A DNA stretch of 64,000 bases from Eubacterium callanderi (GTDB lineage Bacteria; Bacillota; Clostridia; Eubacteriales; Eubacteriaceae), in the NCBI RefSeq assembly GCF_900142645.1, contig NZ_FRBP01000001.1, positions 124,001-188,000 on the forward strand, read 5' to 3'. Each line of letters begins with the position of its first letter. The stretch's first letter is position 1. The position numbers were made by a program, and so were the translations under genes. Below the pieces are notes generated by a model. The model ran no database searches. It was not told the DNA's origin and saw nothing but the letters and a program-made list of their open reading frames with translations. Positions 1 through 7,364 of the stretch are shown here, one piece after another.

Positions 1-1404
1 AATCTCTGTATTTTGTTCCTCTTCTACTTCTAAAATTTCAGACATACGTTTCATCGATATACTGGCTTCCTGTATCTGAAACTGCATACTGATCAATCTT
101 CCGATCGGCTCCATAAAATATCCTGATAAAGAAGTAAAGGCAAATAAGGTCCCAAGTGTTATATTTCCCTCCATTACCTGTAAAGCTCCAATATACATTA
201 AAACAAGGTTACCCATTGTTGATATAACACCGTTAATGCTTCCTTGAATATTTGACAAGAACCCTTGATGAAAGTTTACACGCAGATTTTTTATATAGTC
301 TTTCTCAATATACTCCATCGTTTGTTCTTCATTTGCATTCCCTTTAACTGCTTCAATCCCCCTTAAGCTTTCAATAATGGTTGAATTAAGCTGTGCTGAC
401 TGCTCCATTTGTTCATAATTAATTTTTTTATAAGGCCGTTTAAAAATATAAATCAAAATTGCGCTGATAAAAGTGATTACAACAATAACTGCAAAAAGGC
501 TTTTATTCATAACATATAAAATAACCCCTGAAGCAACAGTCATCACTACGTCAATAATAATTGTCAGATAGATTGATGTAAGGACATTTTTTATTGTAAA
601 GCTATCTGAAAACCGGGTTAAAATATCGCCAACCTTTCTTGTCGCAAAGAACCTGACCGGTAAGTTGAAAATATGATTGAAATAGCCTAAAACCAACGGT
701 ATATCAATTTTTTGGGATAAATACAAAAGCATATGTGAACGAATAAAACCAACTGCTGCTTGTGTAAGGCCAAGTAGACCAAACGCAATAACGTAAATCA
801 GCAGTTCTTTTTCTAAATGATATGGTAAGATTTCATCCATAAAAAACTTATTGAATAATGATGAAATAATACCAAAGACAGTTAACAATAACGAGGCAAT
901 GATCGCGTAAATAAATAATTTTTTTTGAGCTAGGATTAGTTTCATAAAATGATCAAATACCGACTTTGTTTTTTGTTTTGATTCAACAAATTTTTCTGTG
1001 GGCTTTAGCAAAAGCAAAATACCATCAAAGTCATCGTAAAAATCGACAACAGACATCCTTTCATCGCCCTTTGCCGGATCGGATATCCATACATTACCTT
1101 TTTTTATCTTACGAATAACAATGTAGTGGGCTAACCCCTCATCTGTTAAAACATGGGCTATGGCTGGTAATGTAAAAGGTTCTTGAAAATTTTCCATATC
1201 TACTCGAAGTGCTTTTGTTTCAAAGCCCAAAAACTCTGCCCCTTTTGCCAAACCGGCCAAAGTAGTGCCTTTAATATCTGTCCCCAAGACATCCCGTAAT
1301 TTGGTAATACTCAATTCTTTGTGATAATAAAAGCAAATCATCGAAAGACAGGCTGCACCACAATCGGTTGCATCGTGTTGCTTTACTAATACTTTTCTTT
1401 TCAA
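1..1404 (-). CDS. Peptidase-C39 ABC exporter, 3' part outside window
   Basis: An ABC transporter that probably cuts and exports a peptide. The 468 codons present encode a C39 papain-like peptidase (residues 1-130) with the oxyanion Gln9, Cys15 in a DATDCG motif, His93 and Asp109, followed by a multi-helix membrane domain (about 155-430). The ATPase domain lies beyond the left edge. The start is a TTG: an in-frame stop lies directly upstream, and a GGGGTGAT ribosome binding site sits 5 bases before it. It begins 32 bases after the AgrD-like gene, presumably in the same transcript. C39 peptidases usually cut after Gly-Gly, but the neighbouring peptide has no Gly-Gly. Peptidase and exporter class is firm; the substrate is inferred. 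Confidence 0.88.
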   Translation of the reverse strand, partial: MKRKVLVKQHDATDCGAACLSMICFYYHKELSITKLRDVLGTDIKGTTLAGLAKGAEFLGFETKALRVDMENFQEPFTLPAIAHVLTDEGLAHYIVIRKIKKGNVWISDPAKGDERMSVVDFYDDFDGILLLLKPTEKFVESKQKTKSVFDHFMKLILAQKKLFIYAIIASLLLTVFGIISSLFNKFFMDEILPYHLEKELLIYVIAFGLLGLTQAAVGFIRSHMLLYLSQKIDIPLVLGYFNHIFNLPVRFFATRKVGDILTRFSDSFTIKNVLTSIYLTIIIDVVMTVASGVILYVMNKSLFAVIVVITFISAILIYIFKRPYKKINYEQMEQSAQLNSTIIESLRGIEAVKGNANEEQTMEYIEKDYIKNLRVNFHQGFLSNIQGSINGVISTMGNLVLMYIGALQVMEGNITLGTLFAFTSLSGYFMEPIGRLISMQFQIQEASISMKRMSEILEVEEEQNTEI

Positions 1405-1436
1405 TCAATCACCCCACAAAAATTTCCATAAACATC

Positions 1437-1595
1437 TTAGTTATCTTTTTTAAATTTCTTCATCCCTTCTGGCTCCTTCGGCTGATACTGCCAAAAACAC
1501 GCCGATGCATTCGATGTAAAAATGCCCATCTGCAAAGCTAAAATAGTGAGCAAAGGCCCAAAGCGAACGATTATTTTTTTCATTTTTTCTTTCAT
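1437..1595 (-). CDS. agrD: AgrD-like cyclic lactone autoinducer precursor (52 aa)
   Basis: Precursor of a secreted quorum-sensing peptide, read by hand from the minus strand. A basic amphipathic N-terminus (MKEKMKKIIVRFG) leads into a hydrophobic segment, an Ala-Ser-Ala site, then a single Cys in CFWQYQPKEPEG and a Lys-rich tail. This is the AgrD plan: amphipathic leader, Cys-containing thiolactone core followed by Pro, and a charged recognition tail. The mature ring would most likely be a five-residue CFWQY thiolactone, which is inference. An AGAGGT ribosome binding site lies 6-8 bases upstream of the ATG. The gene sits between agrC and a C39 exporter; the usual processing enzyme AgrB is not visible. 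Confidence 0.8.
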   Translation of the reverse strand: MKEKMKKIIVRFGPLLTILALQMGIFTSNASACFWQYQPKEPEGMKKFKKDN

Positions 1596-1622
1596 TTTCT
1601 TTACCTCTTTCTCAGCTTTAAT

Positions 1623-1670
1623 AAAAAAAGCTATCTTTAAATTTATCCTTCTGGATAATTTAAAGATAGC
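1623..1670 (-). terminator. Rho-independent terminator between agrC and agrD
   Basis: Near-perfect inverted repeat (arms 1653-1670 and 1630-1648, one bulged base, loop TTCT) followed on the minus strand by seven T. It would stop read-through from agrC. The 5' arm contains the -10 box of the agrD promoter, so transcripts starting there would lack that arm and escape termination. Confidence 0.75.
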
Positions 1671-1734
1671 ATGATTGCGTTTACTTTTAAAGAGGGCTCG
1701 CAGAATTGACGGTTTATCTCACAGAATTAACGGG
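1662..1734 (-). promoter_or_regulatory. LytTR (AgrA-type) operator and agrD promoter
   Basis: Two direct repeats, CCCGTTAAT (from 1734) and ACCGTCAAT (from 1713), start exactly 21 bp apart. This fits the LytTR-domain binding pattern of 9-bp repeats with 12-bp spacing. A -10 box TATCTT lies at 1663-1668 with no good -35, as expected for an activated promoter. The operator overlaps the last codons and stop of agrC. A second site with the same layout lies at 4493-4564. Confidence 0.65.
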
Positions 1735-3009
1735 GTCTTTAAAGTTTAAATTGATGGACAAGCAAAACCAGCCGTTCTTTACCTCATAACCCATCGTCCC
1801 ATCATATTGTTTTGTTAATTGATGTATTGTTTTAAGACCAAAGCCGTGATTTATCTGATCTTTTTTCGTTGTAACCAGCTCATCTGAATCCTTGACCGGT
1901 TTCTCATCAAAGGTGTTTTTTATGTTGATCAAAAGCATCTCCCCTGTTTTACGTAAGCTTAATATGATCTCCCCCTGTCCACACGGCATTTTTTCACAGG
2001 CCTCCAGTGCATTCCCCAAAATAATACACAAATCCATTTCGTCAATGTGTAAATCTTCTGGTAGCCATATATTAACATCAAATTGGATTTGTAGTTCATT
2101 TGCTCTTGATTTTTTATTGTTAATAACCGCATCAACAGCAGGATGCCCTGTATTATATGTCAATTCTCCCAAGTTTTCAACGTGTTTATCTACATACTTT
2201 TTAGCATCTTCTATATTTTCCGCATTTAGATAACCAGAAAGAGCCGCAAAGGCATTTTTCAGGTCATGACGTATTTTCCTTATTTCCTCATTTGAAACTT
2301 CAAGATTGCGATAATACAAACGCTGATTTTCAATTTGCTGTTCAAGATAAAGCCCTCTTAACTGCTGTTTTTGAAGGTTCTCTTCCTTTTCGAAAAAAGT
2401 AAAGGAATAAATATTTCCAATAAAAAGCCCTACGATGCCAAATACACACATAATAATGCTTATTGGATTATCGAAATCATTAAAACGAAGCATCTGACTC
2501 AATATTGCAATGCTCGCTATTGGTAATATCAGAAGATAGATCACTCTAAGCATCGATAGCCGATTAATATCTGCTTTCCAGTGAACGTAAACAAAGCTTA
2601 CAAAAGACAGCAGTAAAAATTTTGTTATTATATTTGAAATCAGCATATACTTGGGCGCAAACCGTATATGTTCAATACTTTCATTGCTGAACATCATTAC
2701 AGCATAAGTTGATAAAACATCACATAAAGCCATAATCACGCAAAAAATCAGTGTTGCCACAAAACCAATTTTCCATGGAACATGGTATATCCCAAAAATA
2801 ACTATACAGCCTATTGCAGTAAACGAGATTAATGCTAATGGATTTTTTAGAAAGACCAAAGAGATAAATATCCAAACGCTTACTCCCGCTACTTCAAAGA
2901 TAATTTGAATCCTTTTGTTCGCTTTGTTTTTCGAAAAAGCCCGTACCCAGTAATAGATCAAAACCGCCTCAAACACAGCGGCAAAAGCCTGCACCCAAAT
3001 TTCCTGCAT
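1714..3009 (-). CDS. agrC: AgrC-like GHKL sensor histidine kinase
   Basis: Membrane receptor kinase expected to sense the cyclic peptide and phosphorylate the neighbouring regulator. The 431 residues hold about six membrane segments (1-205), a short coiled-coil linker (207-240), the phospho-acceptor region IRKIRHDLKN with His248, an N-box with Asn333 in GNALEA, and a G-box GFGLKTI near 389-395. This is the HPK10/AgrC plan at the usual length. The ATG lies one base past the stop of the response-regulator gene, so the two are cotranscribed. The final codons double as a LytTR operator for the next transcript. Role is solid as a family call; ligand identity is inferred. Confidence 0.88.
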   Translation of the reverse strand: MQEIWVQAFAAVFEAVLIYYWVRAFSKNKANKRIQIIFEVAGVSVWIFISLVFLKNPLALISFTAIGCIVIFGIYHVPWKIGFVATLIFCVIMALCDVLSTYAVMMFSNESIEHIRFAPKYMLISNIITKFLLLSFVSFVYVHWKADINRLSMLRVIYLLILPIASIAILSQMLRFNDFDNPISIIMCVFGIVGLFIGNIYSFTFFEKEENLQKQQLRGLYLEQQIENQRLYYRNLEVSNEEIRKIRHDLKNAFAALSGYLNAENIEDAKKYVDKHVENLGELTYNTGHPAVDAVINNKKSRANELQIQFDVNIWLPEDLHIDEMDLCIILGNALEACEKMPCGQGEIILSLRKTGEMLLINIKNTFDEKPVKDSDELVTTKKDQINHGFGLKTIHQLTKQYDGTMGYEVKNGWFCLSINLNFKDPVNSVR

Positions 3010-3010
3010 T

Positions 3011-3727
3011 TTATATTCCCACCTTACGTTGATACTCTAAAAAAGTGCATCGGGCATTGTCTTTATATTTTCTGCTTACCGGCAAAATTTTATCCTTATG
3101 CCATAAAATGACCTTTTCACTATAAAACTGCTTGATATATTTCATATTGACTAAATAACTCTGATGAATGCGGATAAAATAATAATCAAGGAGTCTGATT
3201 TCTTCCTCGCTCAATTTTCCTACTATTTTGTAATCTTTCTCCTTGGTATGTACCAGAACGTTCCAGCCTGATGATTCAAGATAAACCATTTGTGAAATTG
3301 GAATTTTTGTTTTTACGCCTTTATACTCTAACACATAGTCCTGTTTTCTTAAAACAAAAGCCGTTACCACGCGTTCCATTTCCTGTTTAAAAAAAGAATC
3401 ATTCAAAGGCTTTTCTAAATACTGAAAAGCCCCTAGACGAAAAGCTTGCGTGACATACTCGTGGTGGGAAGTCACAAAAATCAAAAAAACATCTGGTTTT
3501 ATACGCCTCAATTTTTGTCCAACAGCTACCCCGTCCATATCTGGCATTTCAATATCCAAAAAAGCAAGATCAAAAGGCTTTTTTTCTGCCACCTTCAAAA
3601 GATCCCGTCCTCTTTCAAAAAAGATGATTTCAGATTTGAACTTTTTACTTTCAAAATAAGCTTTTAAGCGTTTTTTTAAGTCCTTTCTGAAATAAGCTTC
3701 ATCATCACACACCCCAATACGGAACAT
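3011..3727 (-). CDS. agrA: AgrA-like response regulator (REC-LytTR)
   Basis: Cytoplasmic transcription activator. An N-terminal receiver domain carries the acidic triad (DDE early, phospho-acceptor Asp in FLDIEMPDMDG near residue 58) and a conserved Lys in EKPLN. The C-terminal half is a LytTR DNA-binding domain (about 135-235). I chose the ATG at 3727 rather than an in-frame TTG six bases earlier, because the AGGAGGT site sits 8 bases from the ATG and only one from the TTG. It is the first gene of an agrA-agrC unit. Two LytTR-type direct-repeat sites at 1704-1734 and 4535-4564 are its likely targets. Confidence 0.9.
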   Translation of the reverse strand: MFRIGVCDDEAYFRKDLKKRLKAYFESKKFKSEIIFFERGRDLLKVAEKKPFDLAFLDIEMPDMDGVAVGQKLRRIKPDVFLIFVTSHHEYVTQAFRLGAFQYLEKPLNDSFFKQEMERVVTAFVLRKQDYVLEYKGVKTKIPISQMVYLESSGWNVLVHTKEKDYKIVGKLSEEEIRLLDYYFIRIHQSYLVNMKYIKQFYSEKVILWHKDKILPVSRKYKDNARCTFLEYQRKVGI

Positions 3728-3771
3728 TTTCAAGACCTCCTCTCTCCATCCATGGATTTACGCTTTATTTT

Positions 3772-3800
3772 ATTATAACATTTTCAACTTATAAAAGATA
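3772..3800 (-). promoter_or_regulatory. Probable agrA promoter
   Basis: A perfect -10 TATAAT lies at 3772-3777, about 45 bases before the agrA start, with a weak -35 (TATCTT) 17 bp upstream. It follows a terminator, so agrAC appears to have its own transcript. No LytTR repeats are seen here, suggesting no direct autoregulation of agrAC. Confidence 0.45.
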
Positions 3801-3822
3801 TCTATATATTTTTTAGACATAT

Positions 3823-3856
3823 AAAAAAGACAGAAAGCCCGTACTTTCTGTCTTTT
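3823..3856 (-). terminator. Terminator after the lipoprotein gene
   Basis: Perfect 13-bp stem (arms 3825-3837 and 3844-3856) with a 6-base loop and A/T tracts on both sides. It ends the transcript of the 3887-4390 lipoprotein gene and isolates it from agrA. Confidence 0.8.
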
Positions 3857-3886
3857 CCATAATTTGCCCGTTATTTATAAAAGCGT

Positions 3887-4390
3887 TTATGTCACTTTCT
3901 CAAAATAAGCCCGGACGCTGTTATCCTCTGGTACGAGCTCCGCGCGGTCTATACGGTATTCGATTCCCTGGTCCTTAACCGATTCATTGAGTGCTGACAA
4001 ATCGTTTTTTACCTGTTCATTATACACATCCCAGGATTCATAGTATTTTAGAACATAGGTCTCCTTATTAATTCGCCTGTAGGTGGCATCGACTTTTGAA
4101 TCGGAGCTGGGCGCGCCTGCTGTGTAGCTGATATCGCTCAGAACAAATTCCGCTTTATCCGGGTCCACAAGCGCGTTCATTGTCTCCAGATCCTTTTGGT
4201 ATTCCGACCGGAATGCTTTGATGTTGTCGTACTGTTTAAAAATCGCGTTCTGATTGTTCTCTACTTGTTCTTCCATGGTTTTTTCCGCTTTGTTTTCTTT
4301 CTGTACGTCTTCTTTATCTGGCGTGCATCCTGACAATGGCAAAGAGAAAACCAGCAATGCCAGCATCATTACAAACAATTTCTTTTTCAT
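3887..4390 (-). CDS. Small lipoprotein, paralog of the one at 5994
   Basis: Unknown function. A typical lipoprotein signal (MKKKL..., lipobox LSGC with Cys about residue 22) predicts a diacylated protein on the outer face of the membrane. The mature part, about 145 residues, is charged and soluble. It is clearly paralogous to the lipoprotein at 5994-6497: shared blocks include YDNIKAFR, TMN-LVDP, YVLKYY, DL-ALNES and the C-terminal AELVPE...RAY-EK. The start at 4390 has an AAAGGAG site 6 bases upstream. A LytTR promoter at 4493-4564 drives it, so it is a likely agr target. It could be an immunity or sensor lipoprotein; nothing in the sequence decides. Confidence 0.82.
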   Translation of the reverse strand: MKKKLFVMMLALLVFSLPLSGCTPDKEDVQKENKAEKTMEEQVENNQNAIFKQYDNIKAFRSEYQKDLETMNALVDPDKAEFVLSDISYTAGAPSSDSKVDATYRRINKETYVLKYYESWDVYNEQVKNDLSALNESVKDQGIEYRIDRAELVPEDNSVRAYFEKVT

Positions 4391-4492
4391 TTTTTCTCCT
4401 TTCTCGTGGTTTTTATCCCTTAAAAAAATCACATTCAAAGCAAATGGTACCTTTTTAGCACTAGATATCTATCTTTAATCTTGTTAAAAACA

Positions 4493-4564
4493 AATATAGC
4501 ATGTTTATGCCTGCCATAAAAGATCTTTCGCAAAACTAACCGGCTATCTCGCAAATTTAACTGG
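4493..4564 (-). promoter_or_regulatory. LytTR (AgrA-type) operator and promoter
   Basis: Direct repeats CCAGTTAAA (from 4564) and CCGGTTAGT (from 4543) start 21 bp apart, matching the LytTR site pattern. A -10 TATATT follows at 4493-4498. The distance from second repeat to -10 is within one base of that at the agrD promoter, and both -10 boxes sit in an ATGCTAT context. Expected target: the lipoprotein gene at 3887-4390. Confidence 0.65.
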
Positions 4565-4649
4565 TATAATCACAAAATATGATTATCTTGTCGTTTTGTC
4601 TTTTTGCCAAATTCAGAAGAACGCTGTGAGGATAGACAAAGTGCGCAGT

Positions 4650-5036
4650 TCAATATTTTTGGACCAAAAGATAAAGGTAACTGCCCATTAATACTATGTC
4701 AAAGGTTAAAAAATCTTTAATACTAACAAAGATGCTTATCCCAATATAACCTGCTGCAAAAAAACCGAGCAGGATAATTAAATTGCTGATTAAAATAATT
4801 TTCAACGCCTTGTTTGAACTTACCTTTTTACAGTCCTTATACAAACCTGCGATCAATATGCCTGAAATGATGTAAATAAGCAGTAAAAATATGAACGCGG
4901 CATAGTAGAGACCTGTACTCATCATCGCATCAATATTGACTGCCCGCCATTTAGCTATAAAATTACTTATTGTTAATAACCCCAAAATAATATATGGTGT
5001 CACCGCAATTTTAATCAAAAACTTGTTTTCGCTCAT
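4650..5036 (-). CDS. Small four-helix membrane protein, paralog of 6596
   Basis: Unknown function; 128 residues with four predicted membrane segments and a short polar N-terminus. It resembles the protein at 6596-7000 in length, in the opening (K-L---A--PY-IL-L-TI) and in the last helix (IVLMGSYLYLL against LLLMGYYLVLL). I place the start at the ATG at 5036, which has a GAGGTGA site 6 bases upstream; an in-frame TTG at 5093 has no such site. It pairs with the lipoprotein at 3887 much as the 6596 protein pairs with the lipoprotein at 5994, suggesting a duplicated two-gene unit. Confidence 0.72.
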   Translation of the reverse strand: MSENKFLIKIAVTPYIILGLLTISNFIAKWRAVNIDAMMSTGLYYAAFIFLLLIYIISGILIAGLYKDCKKVSSNKALKIILISNLIILLGFFAAGYIGISIFVSIKDFLTFDIVLMGSYLYLLVQKY

Positions 5037-5108
5037 TTCTGTCACCTCATTATCAATATCGAAGTTTTCTTCACTCGAAACAGGAAACTCCAACTAATTC
5101 TTACACAA

Positions 5109-5630
5109 TCAATTTTTATCTCCCGCAACTGGAGCCCTAACAACCCCATTTATGATAAAGTACCCCGACAGCAGTAACAACACCTGCAAAAATGCCCGAT
5201 TCGCTCCTTTGGACAGAAAGAAAAGTACCATCCTGACAAAAAACGCTGAGGATTGAAAACTATAAAAAATGTATGGGAGATAAAGAATCATATATAACGC
5301 AAACAGAATTAGCCCGATAATAATGCTGTCCTTTTTTATTTTGCTTCTTCTTTTTAAGTTAAAGTCCTTACTGATCCATACCATTGAGAGCACCAGTGCC
5401 AGGATAACCGCCGGGGAAAAAACATAATGATAAAGCACCATATTGTTTTCTAATTCAGGATTGATCAGAGCATAGGCCCTATCGGGTATGCTTTCGAGCA
5501 CCAGTGTGTTCAGAAGCGCGTATACCGACAGAACCAGGAGCACCAAAATGATTTTAATGACAAGACGAACTCCCCGCATACTTTTGGATTCTTCCCGCAG
5601 CAGCCTGTTTAGATACGCTTTTAGTTTCAT
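5109..5630 (-). CDS. Small multi-pass membrane protein
   Basis: Unknown function; 173 residues with a basic N-terminus and four to five hydrophobic segments. The last helix (VLLLLSGYFIINGVV) recalls the C-terminal helix of the two paralogous membrane proteins nearby, so it may be a diverged, larger relative. I chose the ATG at 5630 because it has an excellent AGAGGAGG site 6-7 bases upstream; the longer reading frame upstream has none. It lies 55 bases after the 90-residue membrane protein and 72 before the next, consistent with one operon. Confidence 0.7.
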   Translation of the reverse strand: MKLKAYLNRLLREESKSMRGVRLVIKIILVLLVLSVYALLNTLVLESIPDRAYALINPELENNMVLYHYVFSPAVILALVLSMVWISKDFNLKRRSKIKKDSIIIGLILFALYMILYLPYIFYSFQSSAFFVRMVLFFLSKGANRAFLQVLLLLSGYFIINGVVRAPVAGDKN

Positions 5631-5685
5631 GGACTTTCCTCCTCTTATTCTGCAAACGCTCTTTTTTGTAAAGATAAAGGTCATT

Positions 5686-5958
5686 TTATTGGTTTTTCTT
5701 TTCCTCAATTTTCTTGCACAGAAAATACCCGGCCATCACAATGACCAAAAACAGAATAACTGGAATAAGGAATTGGAAAAAGACCACAAAGGGTGGCTGG
5801 CCCTTCAGGCCCAGCTCCGCAGAGCCGAAAAGTGTTTCATTAATTCTGTAAAGAGGCTTGCTCAGCCAGTGGAAAAGCTGATAGTTAAGCACGATATCCA
5901 CCATAATGATGACGCTGTAAACCACCCAGCTCACGCCGTTTTTGATGGTATCTCTCAT
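5686..5958 (-). CDS. 90-aa two-helix membrane protein
   Basis: Unknown function. Two membrane segments (about residues 8-30 and 60-80) flank a polar loop, with a Lys/Glu-rich C-terminal tail. The AGGAGGTG site is 6 bases before the ATG at 5958; a GTG nine bases earlier overlaps the site itself and is unlikely. Size and layout resemble the 87-residue protein at 7365-7628, including a Lys/Arg-Asn-Gly near the N-terminus, but similarity is too weak to claim homology. It follows the lipoprotein gene by 35 bases. Confidence 0.68.
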   Translation of the reverse strand: MRDTIKNGVSWVVYSVIIMVDIVLNYQLFHWLSKPLYRINETLFGSAELGLKGQPPFVVFFQFLIPVILFLVIVMAGYFLCKKIEEKKNQ

Positions 5959-5993
5959 TCTGCGCACCTCCTGTCCTCAATTCTTCTAATTTT

Positions 5994-6497
5994 TCAGACA
6001 ATCTTCTCATAATAGGCCCGGATATTTTCCTGCTCTGGTACAAGTTCCGCAATGGTCGGCTTGTAGGTGATCCCCTGTGCCTTGCCGGATTCGTTCAGGG
6101 CTGCCAGGTCGCTTTCTTTTAATTCGCCGTATTCTTCAAATGAATCGTAATACTTCAGCACATACTTATCCTTGTCAATCTTTTTATAGGCTGCCGTTAC
6201 CTTTGAAGACTCCTGAATCTGTGGGTACTCATACTCAAGATTTTTCAAAACAATATCATATTTATGAGGATCTACCAGCCCGTTCATGGTTCTCAGATCA
6301 TTTTGATACACGGCTCTAAAGGCCTTGATATTATCGTATTCTTTAAATATGTCGCTTCGGCCATTTTGAATCTGCTCCTCAATACTCCTTTCGGACAGAG
6401 GGATTTCCTCACTTGCCATTTCTTTTGCTGAGCAGCCAAAAAACATCAGGCAGCAGACTGCCAGCAGCGCGAGCACTGTCAATAATTTCTTCTTCAC
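5994..6497 (-). CDS. Small lipoprotein, paralog of the one at 3887
   Basis: Unknown function; 167 residues beginning with a lipoprotein signal (lipobox FFGC, Cys at about residue 22). The mature domain is colinear with the 3887-4390 lipoprotein, sharing IFK-YDNIKAFR, TMN-LVDP, YVLKYY and the C-terminal AELVPE...RAYYEK, roughly half identical by eye. The start is a GTG preceded by a GGGAGGTC site 6 bases upstream. A membrane protein precedes it, as with the other copy in reversed spacing. No LytTR repeat pair was found upstream, so the two copies may be regulated differently. Confidence 0.82.
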   Translation of the reverse strand: MKKKLLTVLALLAVCCLMFFGCSAKEMASEEIPLSERSIEEQIQNGRSDIFKEYDNIKAFRAVYQNDLRTMNGLVDPHKYDIVLKNLEYEYPQIQESSKVTAAYKKIDKDKYVLKYYDSFEEYGELKESDLAALNESGKAQGITYKPTIAELVPEQENIRAYYEKIV

Positions 6498-6594
6498 TTT
6501 TGACCTCCCATCTCTTAATTTCCAGCTTTTTTATGATCTCAATGACCTTTACGCATACTGAAACGGAAATAATTAATATCACTTTTCCTTTCAT
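6409..6594 (-). CDS. Possible coupled small ORF overlapping the lipoprotein start
   Basis: A 61-codon frame starts one base after the stop of the 6596 gene and overlaps the lipoprotein gene by 89 bases in another frame. It would give one hydrophobic segment and a Lys/Glu-rich stretch. There is no good ribosome binding site, so translation would depend on coupling. It may well be a chance frame. Confidence 0.2.
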   Translation of the reverse strand: MKGKVILIISVSVCVKVIEIIKKLEIKRWEVKSEEEIIDSARAAGSLLPDVFWLLSKRNGK

Positions 6595-6595
6595 T

Positions 6596-7000
6596 TCACT
6601 GTCCTTTTTTAAAACTCATCATTAACAAAACTAGGTAATAGCCCATCAATAAAAGGGACAAGGTCGTAAATGACGGCACCTTGATAAAGAACAGCATATT
6701 CACGCCCAGTCCGCCGAAGCCAGAATAATAGATGGACCAAAATGCAATTGGTACCATAAAATTGACAGCCATAATGCTTCTTGCCCATTTTGTACCATAC
6801 ACACTTTTGGGAATAATGTGCAGGAGGGCCAGGAGAACCCCGATGACAGGGTACATCAAAATGGTGAAAACAAACAAAAAGGGTTCGAAAGCCAGCGTGG
6901 TCGGGCTTGGCCTGTAATACTCATACCAGTGCACAGTGACCATCGCCAGAATAAGGTACGGAACTACCGCCAGATAGACTAAACATATCTTATTTTTCAT
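6596..7000 (-). CDS. Small four-helix membrane protein, paralog of 4650
   Basis: Unknown function; 134 residues with four membrane segments and a short basic tail (MMSFKKGQ). It matches the protein at 4650-5036 in topology, N-terminal segment and last helix. The ATG has a GAGAGG site 6 bases upstream. It is followed about 100 bases on by the lipoprotein at 5994. A decayed fragment at 7625-7753 ends in almost the same way (FGYYVYLL then basic residues), so this family has been copied at least three times here. Confidence 0.72.
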   Translation of the reverse strand: MKNKICLVYLAVVPYLILAMVTVHWYEYYRPSPTTLAFEPFLFVFTILMYPVIGVLLALLHIIPKSVYGTKWARSIMAVNFMVPIAFWSIYYSGFGGLGVNMLFFIKVPSFTTLSLLLMGYYLVLLMMSFKKGQ

Positions 7001-7037
7001 TGTTTTCCTCTCAGTCTGAAACTTTTCGTTTACATCT

Positions 7038-7283
7038 TTACCACTTATAAAAGCATGTCATCTGATCCACAAAGAACCGGTTAATGATCACCTGATTTTC
7101 CTCTACCTGGAAATGAAAGAATTTTTGAAGCTCGCAGATATAGCGCGTGCTGTTCATATCTGGTTTAAAGTTGATAACCGACGCTTTTTCGTCAGGTACA
7201 TTCTTTTTTATACGGTTCCGGTATTCTTCAAACAGCTCACTGGCGTAATTTCTTGCAGGGTATGATAATTTTTGATATTGCAT
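7038..7283 (-). CDS. 81-aa soluble protein of unknown function
   Basis: Not recognised. The 81 residues are polar and Tyr/Phe-rich without signal peptide or membrane segment; the N-terminal half (ELFEEYRNRIKK) looks helical. A strong AAGGAGG site 7 bases before the ATG supports translation. It lies between small membrane protein genes in the same orientation, so it is probably a cytoplasmic component of the same operon. Confidence 0.6.
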   Translation of the reverse strand: MQYQKLSYPARNYASELFEEYRNRIKKNVPDEKASVINFKPDMNSTRYICELQKFFHFQVEENQVIINRFFVDQMTCFYKW

Positions 7284-7364
7284 TTTATGTCCTCCTTTTT
7301 TAACAATAGAAATGACATTGGCCGCTTTTCATCCCTCAGGGGAGGCACACATCCTGTACTGCCC

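Noticed and set aside
5037-5093. TTG start extending the 4650 membrane protein
   Set aside because: No ribosome binding site, and the shorter form matches its paralog in length.
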